From NCBI GenBank assembly GCA_945863825.1, contig CAMBBY010000121.1, positions 1-5,538 on the forward strand: a DNA stretch of 5,538 bases. The letters are read 5' to 3'. Of this stretch, positions 1 through 5,538 are shown piece after piece (position 1 is the stretch's first letter; each line of letters starts with the position of its first letter). This DNA is from an uncultured Prevotella sp. (GTDB taxonomy: Bacteria; Bacteroidota; Bacteroidia; Bacteroidales; Bacteroidaceae). Position numbers and translations under genes: made by a program. Below the pieces are notes generated by a model. That model was given only the letters and a program-made list of their open reading frames with translations, was not told the DNA's origin and did no database searches.

Positions 1-45
1 ACACAAGGAGTATCGTCGGCAGCGTCAGATGTGTATAAGAGACAG
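1..45 (+). other. Untrimmed Illumina Nextera adapter with i5 index (artefact)
   Basis: This stretch is synthetic library sequence, not genome. Bases 1-4 (ACAC) match the end of the Illumina P5 flow-cell oligo. Bases 5-12 (AAGGAGTA) match the Nextera i5 index I know as S507/N507. Bases 13-26 (TCGTCGGCAGCGTC) are the Nextera Read 1 primer segment, and bases 27-45 are the Tn5 mosaic end. The four parts are contiguous and in the exact order of a Nextera library molecule. On the minus strand this is what a Read 2 produces when it runs through a short insert into the opposite adapter. Genomic sequence begins at base 46. Anything predicted across this boundary is an artefact. Confidence 0.98.
27..45 (+). 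other. Tn5 mosaic end (19 bp) within the adapter
   Basis: AGATGTGTATAAGAGACAG is the hyperactive-Tn5 mosaic end used in tagmentation libraries. Here it is part of the Nextera adapter, because it is directly preceded by the Read 1 primer segment and index. It does not mark a natural transposon insertion. It fixes the fragment end at base 46, the first base of the real insert. Confidence 0.97.
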
Positions 46-1043
46 TTTCTTGAGTTATTGATGAGAGCCAGAGAATTGGCATCCATCGGGTCAAGATAAG
101 ACAGCGGGATGAATGGAGCCACACGGTTAGGGCGCAATGTAGAAGCTGCCTTCCAGAATTCGCTGTTTGAACCATGCTGGTTATAATAGGTAGCGTTGGC
201 ATTCACCCAACCAGAAGCCCAGTCAGCGAGCTGGAGGTCGATGTTACCACGTACGTTCAGGCGGTCGGTATAGTTGTTCTTTCCTTCACCGAAATTCAGG
301 AAATCACCCTCGCGGTAGTAGCTCACGTTGGTATAGAACTGTGCAAACTTACCACCACCTTCGAACTCAGCCGTCACATCGTAGCGAGACTTGGTCTTCT
401 TGAGATAATCAGAATTATAGAACTGCTGGTTTGGATAACGGTAAGGATTGGTACCTGCAGCCGTGTTATAGATGTCTTCAGCTGAATATTTAGCAGAAAG
501 ACCATCGTTGGCAAGTGCCTGATTGTAAAGCGTCATATACTGCGCACCATCGATGTAGGTAGGATAAGACTTCGCTACACTCATCTGATAGTTGGCACGT
601 GCTGTAATCTTCAGCGGTTCAATCTTACCACGCTTTGTTGTGATGAGAATGGCACCCTTTGCAGCACGGCTACCGTAGAGAACAACGGCAGAAGCACCCT
701 TGAGGAAGGTAATGTCTTCAATCTCCGTTGGCAAAACATTGTTTGCATCACGTGGCACACCATCAATCAGCACAAGTGCATCACCCTGATTCCATAGCGA
801 CCCGTTATAACCTGCAGCCAAAGCCTGCATGTTATCGAGGCTATAGGTATTATAGTTCTTCTCCAGCAGATTCTTCACATTGACCGTGCTGACAGGAGTG
901 ATTACATCACGGGCATCCGCCTTGCGGAATGCCACGTTGATGGTGTCTGCTTCTGTGGCATCCTGTGCCATCACTCCTTGTGCAGAGAGAGCGAAGAGGG
1001 AAACCGGAAGAATCGCTTTATATCTTGAAATTATGTTGCTCAT
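46..1043 (-). CDS. SusC-like TonB-dependent outer-membrane transporter, N-terminal 332 codons only (second copy)
   Basis: Outer-membrane barrel transporter of the SusC/RagA family, expected to import oligosaccharides with a SusD partner using TonB energy. Residues 1-26 form a Sec signal peptide with a likely cleavage after VMA, before QDA. A Ton-box-like segment follows at about 33-38 (DTINVA), then the plug domain with LVLIDGVPRD (90-99), IEDITFLKGASAVVLYGSRA (108-127) and AKGAILITTKRG (128-139). The first barrel strands follow, including an EGGGKFAQFYTNVSYYREGD stretch (228-247). The carboxypeptidase-regulatory-like N-terminal extension usual in SusC proteins is absent. The ATG at 1043 is firm: an in-frame stop lies 22-24 nt upstream (1067-1065). 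The family usually runs to about 1000 residues, so roughly two thirds is missing. The reading frame stays open into the adapter, so the truncation is technical and not a pseudogene. It lies 48 nt after susD on the same strand, suggesting one operon. Confidence 0.93.
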
Positions 1044-1091
1044 AATTTTTTCTTCTTTATTCTTTTAATTGTTTTCTTGATTCACACTCTA
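1044..1091 (-). promoter_or_regulatory. Intergenic leader of the second susC: tandem stop and A/G-rich initiation region
   Basis: The 48-nt gap between susD and the second susC begins with a TAG directly after the susD TAA, giving tandem in-frame stops. The part next to the ATG is nearly all A and G (AAAGAAGAAAAAATT before ATG), with A at -3 and -6 and no GGAGG-type Shine-Dalgarno sequence. Bacteroidota are known to rely on A-rich, unstructured leaders instead of a strong Shine-Dalgarno pairing, which fits. I see no hairpin that could act as a terminator and no convincing Bacteroidota promoter (TTTG / TAnnTTTG), so this looks like an operon-internal translation leader. Confidence 0.5.
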
Positions 1092-2984
1092 TTACCAACC
1101 TGGATTCTGGAACATCTCAGGATAGATACTGGTGTCTTTCTTCTTCAAAGGCATCCACCAGTGCTTGCTTGTGAAGTGGCGGGTAAGAATGGTCTTCTCC
1201 TTGAAACCGGAAACCTCGGTGTTCTGTGGATTCTTTGGATCAAACTCGCCTGCACGTACAAACTCCTGAGAGGTCTTGATGTTGTAAGGTGCCTTGTCGA
1301 GAAGCAACCAGCGGCGCAGGTCGTTGAAACGATGACCTTCGAAAGCAAGCTCTACGGCACGCTCGCGGCGAACCTCATCCATGAACTTGTCCTTATTGCC
1401 GGTAAACTTGGCTGCAACACCGGCTACACCGGCACGCTCGCGAATCTTGTTCACTGCATCGAGAGCTGTGAGTGAGCACTTGGCTTTAGCGGTGGCTCCA
1501 CCTACGGCTGCACAAGCCTCGGCATACATCAGATAACAGTCGGCAAGACGCAGGTAAGGCACATCAATGTACAACTTGTTATAAGTAGAACCCATATCAT
1601 AGTTGTTGGCGATCATAGGAATGAACTTATAGAGCAGGTAACCAGTGCGGCTCTCGTTGATATCGTCACGGTAAGTACCACCTGTATAGAGGTTGGCATA
1701 TCGGTTAGCATCCGGTTCGATGGCTCCCTCTACCACCTTTACTCCATCATATACGATGTCGTGATAGAAACGTGGGTCACGGTTCTTCCAAGGATGGGTT
1801 GGGTCGAAACCAGACTCTGGGTCATCGAGAGGAAGACCATTCGCCATACCATAATAGTTTACGTAGTTGGCTGTAGGCTGTGAGGCAGCCTTACCACCTG
1901 TAAGAATCGAACCGCCAAACTCGGTGAACACTCCGAAGTGAGAGTTCTGCCATGCATCGGCTGGAATATCACGGAGAATATTCTCGGTAGAACCTGGAGG
2001 AAGCATGTTCTTGTTCCAGGTATAGAACAGATCTGAGTAATCAGCAAAATCCACGAGCTTGTACTGGGTCTGTCCTGTCTCAACAAGAGCAAGGAGTTCG
2101 CCAAGTGCCTCGGCAGCCTGCTGTGCATAGTTGGTATCGTAATCGTAGGTGCTGGCATTGCCGTTTACATTCATCTTGTCATCGCAGTTCTTCACCAGTG
2201 GAGAAGCTGCCCACAAGAGCGATTTGCCTTCATAGGCAAGTGCGGTAATCTTGTTGATGCGGAAGCCATTCTTGCCTAATGTATTGCGACCAACAGAAGA
2301 CTTATCCCAGTCGATAGGCAGAAGCTCTGCAGCCTCACGGAAATCTTTAGCAGCCTTCTCGGCACATGCCTGACAGGTTTCACGAGGAAGAGTCATTGGC
2401 TGGTCGGCAGCTATGGCATGATCAATATATGGCAGACCGCCGAAATACTGCATCAGCTGGAAATGAAGCCATCCACGGAAGAAGAGCAACTGACCCTTGA
2501 TGGTATTCTTCTCCTCCTGGGTGGCAGCCGTCATCAGGTCCATATTCTCCAGACCCAGATTTGCCTTACGGATGCCATACCATGCAGCCTTCCAGAGACC
2601 ACGCTTGAAACGGTCATTAGGATCAAACGTATCAGCCTGATCCATGAAGCATGCGCTCCATCCGTCAAACTCTTTCTGCCAGCCCCAGAAGTCACCCTGG
2701 TCAACCTTGTAGCCCATGAGGTAGTCGAAGCCCACAGCCTGGATATCATCCTCACCCCAGTTCCAGCACGTTGTCCAGTAACTCTTGGAGAAGTCAGGAA
2801 TACAGAGATAAAGCTCCTCTGTAAAGCCCTGGAAATTCTTGAAATTCTTGAAAGCAGCCTCTGGAGATACATCCGATTCTGGTGACTTGTCAAGATAGTC
2901 TGTACAGCTGGTGGTCAGGGCGAGAGAACATCCCAATGCCAACGCCAGGCAGGCAGACTTATATTTAGAAATTATTCTTGTCAT
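1092..2984 (-). CDS. SusD/RagB-family outer-membrane nutrient-binding lipoprotein (complete, 630 aa)
   Basis: Surface lipoprotein that binds glycans and forms the lid over its SusC barrel; here the partner is probably the transporter encoded just upstream. Residues 1-26 are a lipoprotein signal peptide ending in lipobox LTTSC, with Cys27 as the lipidated residue, followed by DYLDKSPES as is typical for SusD. The SusD N-terminal region includes the TPR-type helix GQLLFFRGWLHFQLMQYFGG (164-183). The C-terminal RagB/SusD region carries NRDPRFY (401-407), YIDVPYLRLADCYLMYAEA (472-490), VNKIRERAG (511-519) and the family signature ERAVELAFEGHRFNDLRRW (541-559). It ends in the usual style, WWMPLKKKDTSIYPEMFQNPGW being residues 609-630 (final QNPGW diagnostic). 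The length is at the long end of normal. The ATG at 2984 gives the full signal peptide and lies 28 nt after the susC stop. The mature protein has unusually many cysteines, including a CQAC pair (204-207). The substrate cannot be inferred. Confidence 0.97.
   Translation of the reverse strand: MTRIISKYKSACLALALGCSLALTTSCTDYLDKSPESDVSPEAAFKNFKNFQGFTEELYLCIPDFSKSYWTTCWNWGEDDIQAVGFDYLMGYKVDQGDFWGWQKEFDGWSACFMDQADTFDPNDRFKRGLWKAAWYGIRKANLGLENMDLMTAATQEEKNTIKGQLLFFRGWLHFQLMQYFGGLPYIDHAIAADQPMTLPRETCQACAEKAAKDFREAAELLPIDWDKSSVGRNTLGKNGFRINKITALAYEGKSLLWAASPLVKNCDDKMNVNGNASTYDYDTNYAQQAAEALGELLALVETGQTQYKLVDFADYSDLFYTWNKNMLPPGSTENILRDIPADAWQNSHFGVFTEFGGSILTGGKAASQPTANYVNYYGMANGLPLDDPESGFDPTHPWKNRDPRFYHDIVYDGVKVVEGAIEPDANRYANLYTGGTYRDDINESRTGYLLYKFIPMIANNYDMGSTYNKLYIDVPYLRLADCYLMYAEACAAVGGATAKAKCSLTALDAVNKIRERAGVAGVAAKFTGNKDKFMDEVRRERAVELAFEGHRFNDLRRWLLLDKAPYNIKTSQEFVRAGEFDPKNPQNTEVSGFKEKTILTRHFTSKHWWMPLKKKDTSIYPEMFQNPGW
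2832..2853 (-). repeat. 9-bp in-frame tandem repeat inside susD (Phe-Lys-Asn unit)
   Basis: On the plus strand GAAATTCTT occurs twice back to back (2832-2840 and 2841-2849), followed by GAAA. On the coding strand this is TTCAAGAAT repeated, giving FKNFKNF at susD residues 45-51, then a degenerate third unit (FQG). It lies in the first helix of the mature SusD protein. Because the unit is 9 bp, gain or loss of a copy would keep the frame. It may be a small slippage product or simple codon coincidence in an amphipathic helix. Confidence 0.6.
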
Positions 2985-3012
2985 AATAAATAATGTGTTA
3001 TATTAACGCTGT
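2985..3012 (-). promoter_or_regulatory. AT-rich 28-nt spacer between first susC and susD
   Basis: The spacer before the susD ATG is AT-rich (ending ACATTATTTATT) with A at -3 and no Shine-Dalgarno-like G-rich tract. Its shortness argues for co-transcription of susC and susD, the usual arrangement for this pair. There is only a trivial 4-bp inverted repeat and no terminator-like stem. Like the leader of the second susC, it ends in ATT directly before ATG. Confidence 0.45.
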
Positions 3013-5538
3013 TTACAACTCTAACTTGATACCGAAGTTAATACGCTTCATTGTAGGGTATGCACCCTGAGAAGCAAGACCTGTACCTGCGAAGTTCGAC
3101 TCACGGTCGTCAGGCATATCAGTCCAGAGGAAGAGGTTGTTACCATTTACATAAACCTTCAACATCGAGAGACCGAGACTCTTAATCCAGCCGCCATTCC
3201 AGGTATAAGCTACCTCCAGGTTCTTCAAGCGACAGAACGAACCATCGTAGAGGAAGCGGGTACCCTCATAGTAACTTGGAGTAGAGTTCATGCGGAGTGA
3301 AGGAATACCGTCTGGAGTTGATGGTGACCAGTAAGCACCCTCCTTGAACACCGTGTGAAGGTATGGCTTAGGCAGTGAGTTGAATGATACATAGCGGCTC
3401 ACGTTGTTTACGCCATAGAACTGTGCATAGATGCTGAATCCCTTGTAGTCAATACCGATAGTGGCATTGTAGGTGTTCTGAGGAGTACCTGTAAAGCCAT
3501 AAGGCGCACTATCATTGGTATCAATCACACCGTCACCATTGAAGTCGGTGATGATATACTGACCTGGCAACTTCTGGTTGTCGTTGGTATTATGAGGAGT
3601 CATTGCGATGACATCATCCCAAGACTGTGCTGTGCCATTGTCGAGATAGTTCTTGCCCTGTCCGATGGAGAATCCAACGTTCTTCTGGTATGCAGGAAGC
3701 AACTCTGGGTCGTCATGCTCGGTAACAACATTTTTTGCATGCGTCATGTTCATGTTGGCATAGGCATGGATACCGTTGGCAAAATCATACTGCAGTCGAA
3801 CTTCCAGCTCATAACCAGTGGTCTTGGTTCTACCCTTGTTCATGTAAGGAGCAGAAGCACCGAAATAGAAAGGCACCGAACGGCTGCCGCCGGCAATCAT
3901 GATGTCGGAACGCTTCTCGCTGAAGAACTCAAGCGAACCGGCTACGAGACCACCGAGGAAAGCATAGTCGATACCGAAGTTCTTCTTGATGGCCTTCTCC
4001 CAATGGATATCTGGGTTACCTACCTTTGCTTCCTTATACCAGGTGTAAATGGATTCGCTGTTTGGGTTGGTTGAATCAAGATGGGTCTTGCCACCATAAG
4101 CCCAAGTGGTCTGGTAGAGCCAGCGTTCCCATACATTATCCTCACCAATCTCTCCATAAGAGTAGCGAAGCTTGAGGATATCAATCAGATTTCTACCGAA
4201 TACCTTTGTTTCTGTCACTGGCTTGAACCATTTCTCGTTGGCTACGTTCCAACCGATAGCACCTGAATTGAAGAAGGCGAAACGATTGTCCTTGGAGAAC
4301 TTCTCCGAACCGTTGTAGGCACCGTTATACTCGAACATGTAGCGGTCGTCATAATTATAGGTGGTACGGAATGCCCAGTCCTCACGGTAATTGGTAAACT
4401 CAGAACCCGTAGCACGCTCAGAGCGGTTGAATACGCCCATAGCTGTTACATCGTGCTTGCCGAACTTGCGTCCCCAATAGAGCTGTGCCTGATAGAAGAG
4501 GTTACGCTGGGTAAGAGCGTTGTTGAGCGCACCTGGATCAGTAGTCCATGCGGTGGTCTCCACAAAATCGAAGTTGTTGTGTCCCGCAGGCTTCTCCTTA
4601 TAGGTTACCACACCCGTTACAGGGTCGATATACTTATACTGGGCTGCATGATTGAGGTCATTGACACCTCGGTTTGCCTCCACAAACACGTTATCCCAAG
4701 ATACGATGGCAGATGCCTTCAGACCCTTTGTAATAAAGGAAAGATCCTGCTCGAGCGTAAAGTCGGTGTTGATACGGGTTGTGGTGGTTGACTGCTCACC
4801 ATGAAGTGCAAGATTGGTCACAGAGTTAGGAGAGCCTTGATCATCTTTAGGGAAATAGCCCCAAACACCATCGCTAAACTGTGGCAGGAAGGTATCATGA
4901 GGTGCTGAGTAAGCTGCCTGCCAGAGCTGGGTCTCAGCCCATGAACCTTTCTCCAAGCCATAAGGTGACTTGCGGATACCATGACTACCCGAAAGGTTTG
5001 CCTTCAGCGTGGTAGTCTTGGTGAGCTGGAAGTCGAGGTTGGAACGAACGTTGATACGGTTGAATCCGTAACCACTGGTATAACCACGATTGTTGTCCCA
5101 CTCGCGGAAGAGGTCACCCTCGTGCTGATAGTCGATGGCTGCATAATACTTCACAGCCTTGGTACCACCAGCGATATTCACATTGGCATTGTAAGACATG
5201 GCGTAGTCCTTGAAGAGTTCCTTCTGCCAATCTACATCAGGATAACGCTCGCTCATCAGGAATCCGGTCTCCGGATCAATACTGCCTGCAGGAGCATTGT
5301 ATTTGTCGATGAAGTCGGTAGAGCGGATGTCACCCCAGCTTGAAGGTGAAAGTCCCAACTCATGCTTGATTGCCTGGTTCACATAATAGAGCGCATCGGC
5401 AGAACCGTAGGTCTCAGGCAACTTAGACACCAGCTTGATAGCAGAGCTTGCACTGGCAGAAATCTTGGCCTTGCCTTCCGTACCACGCTTGGTGGTAATC
5501 AGGATAACACCATTCGCACCCTTCACACCATACACGGC
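3013..5538 (-). CDS. SusC-like TonB-dependent outer-membrane transporter, 5' end missing (first copy, 841 residues visible)
   Basis: SusC/RagA-family barrel that would import oligosaccharides across the outer membrane with the SusD encoded 28 nt downstream. The visible part begins inside the plug domain with the conserved AVYGVKGANGVILITTKRG (visible residues 1-19). It continues with the first barrel region, YPDVDWQKELFKDYA (99-113) and GGTKAVKYYAAIDYQHEGDL (124-143). Near the C-terminus are DFNGDGVIDTND (665-676), the acidic Asn-Gly-Asp loop common in SusC, then DGSFCRLKNLEVAY (765-778), VYVNGNNLFLWT (795-806) and the last strand MKRINFGIKLEL. The final residue is Leu where outer-membrane barrels usually end in Phe. 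A stretch of perhaps 150-250 residues is missing upstream: the signal peptide, any N-terminal extension and half of the plug. The GTG at 5535-5533 is an internal Val codon, not a start. No frameshift or internal stop is present. Confidence 0.96.
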   Translation of the reverse strand, partial: AVYGVKGANGVILITTKRGTEGKAKISASASSAIKLVSKLPETYGSADALYYVNQAIKHELGLSPSSWGDIRSTDFIDKYNAPAGSIDPETGFLMSERYPDVDWQKELFKDYAMSYNANVNIAGGTKAVKYYAAIDYQHEGDLFREWDNNRGYTSGYGFNRINVRSNLDFQLTKTTTLKANLSGSHGIRKSPYGLEKGSWAETQLWQAAYSAPHDTFLPQFSDGVWGYFPKDDQGSPNSVTNLALHGEQSTTTTRINTDFTLEQDLSFITKGLKASAIVSWDNVFVEANRGVNDLNHAAQYKYIDPVTGVVTYKEKPAGHNNFDFVETTAWTTDPGALNNALTQRNLFYQAQLYWGRKFGKHDVTAMGVFNRSERATGSEFTNYREDWAFRTTYNYDDRYMFEYNGAYNGSEKFSKDNRFAFFNSGAIGWNVANEKWFKPVTETKVFGRNLIDILKLRYSYGEIGEDNVWERWLYQTTWAYGGKTHLDSTNPNSESIYTWYKEAKVGNPDIHWEKAIKKNFGIDYAFLGGLVAGSLEFFSEKRSDIMIAGGSRSVPFYFGASAPYMNKGRTKTTGYELEVRLQYDFANGIHAYANMNMTHAKNVVTEHDDPELLPAYQKNVGFSIGQGKNYLDNGTAQSWDDVIAMTPHNTNDNQKLPGQYIITDFNGDGVIDTNDSAPYGFTGTPQNTYNATIGIDYKGFSIYAQFYGVNNVSRYVSFNSLPKPYLHTVFKEGAYWSPSTPDGIPSLRMNSTPSYYEGTRFLYDGSFCRLKNLEVAYTWNGGWIKSLGLSMLKVYVNGNNLFLWTDMPDDRESNFAGTGLASQGAYPTMKRINFGIKLEL

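Noticed and set aside
27..45. Tn5 mosaic end as evidence of a natural transposon
   Set aside because: It is flanked by the Nextera Read 1 segment and an i5 index, so it comes from library preparation.
174..485. Plus-strand open frame of 103 codons
   Set aside because: It lies wholly antisense to the second susC, with no recognisable domain or leader.
46..1043. Second susC as a pseudogene or naturally truncated gene
   Set aside because: The frame has no stop or shift over 332 codons and ends only because the adapter begins.
880..1068. Plus-strand open frame of 62 codons with a hydrophobic tail
   Set aside because: It is the antisense shadow of the signal peptide and leader of the second susC; the hydrophobic end comes from the complement of the A-rich leader.
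1077..1475. Plus-strand open frame of 132 codons
   Set aside because: It is antisense to the conserved SusD C-terminal region, which is clearly the coding strand.
2418..2885. Plus-strand open frame of 155 codons
   Set aside because: It is antisense to SusD, and the protein has no family features.
2534..2893. Minus-strand open frame of 119 codons (also the smaller ones at 1145-1348 and 1859-2158)
   Set aside because: These are out-of-frame reads of the intact susD, rich in Arg and Ser as frame shadows usually are.
2985..3012. Possible terminator or operator in the first intergenic gap
   Set aside because: There are only 4-bp AT arms with no GC stem and no T-tract in transcription direction.
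3592..4074. Plus-strand open frame of 160 codons (also 4081-4266, 4453-4791 and 4981-5343)
   Set aside because: All are antisense to the intact first susC, which accounts for every base with family-specific motifs.
5533..5535. GTG as the start codon of the first susC
   Set aside because: The upstream codon is in frame and the sequence lies inside the conserved plug motif AVYG.KGANG, so it is an internal valine.
1..5538. CRISPR array, tRNA/rRNA, riboswitch or mobile element
   Set aside because: I saw no spaced direct repeats, RNA-gene motifs or transposase/integrase coding sequence; the genes fill the window.

Overview
The window looks like a short metagenomic or draft-genome contig from a Bacteroidota bacterium, most plausibly a gut or rumen Prevotella/Segatella-like species. 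It carries one co-directional run of outer-membrane glycan-uptake genes of the SusC/SusD type, a gene pairing diagnostic of Bacteroidota. The short AT-rich leaders without a clear Shine-Dalgarno sequence fit that phylum. The genus is a guess from style of sequence only.

All genes lie on the minus strand, so transcription runs from high to low coordinates. From right to left: a SusC-like TonB-dependent transporter missing its N-terminus (3013-5538, cut by the window edge); a 28-nt gap; a complete SusD-like surface lipoprotein of 630 aa (1092-2984); a 48-nt gap; and the first 332 codons of a second SusC-like transporter (46-1043). The second transporter ends because genomic sequence ends. Bases 1-45 are not genomic but an untrimmed Illumina Nextera adapter with an i5 index. 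The genes fill the window and no stretch over 300 bases lacks one.

In such loci SusC forms the outer-membrane barrel and SusD caps it as a substrate-binding lid. Imported oligosaccharides are then degraded in the periplasm by enzymes usually encoded nearby. The order susC-susD-susC suggests a tandem (susC-susD)x2 polysaccharide utilization locus whose second susD and enzymes lie beyond the adapter-truncated end. No glycosidase, regulator or promoter is present, so the substrate cannot be told.

The points most worth a second look are the sequencing adapter fused to the contig end, which would give the truncated protein an artificial tail, and the second SusC. That protein goes from signal peptide straight into a Ton-box-like segment and plug domain, with no carboxypeptidase-regulatory-like N-terminal extension. 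I found no convincing evidence of an undescribed biological system here.
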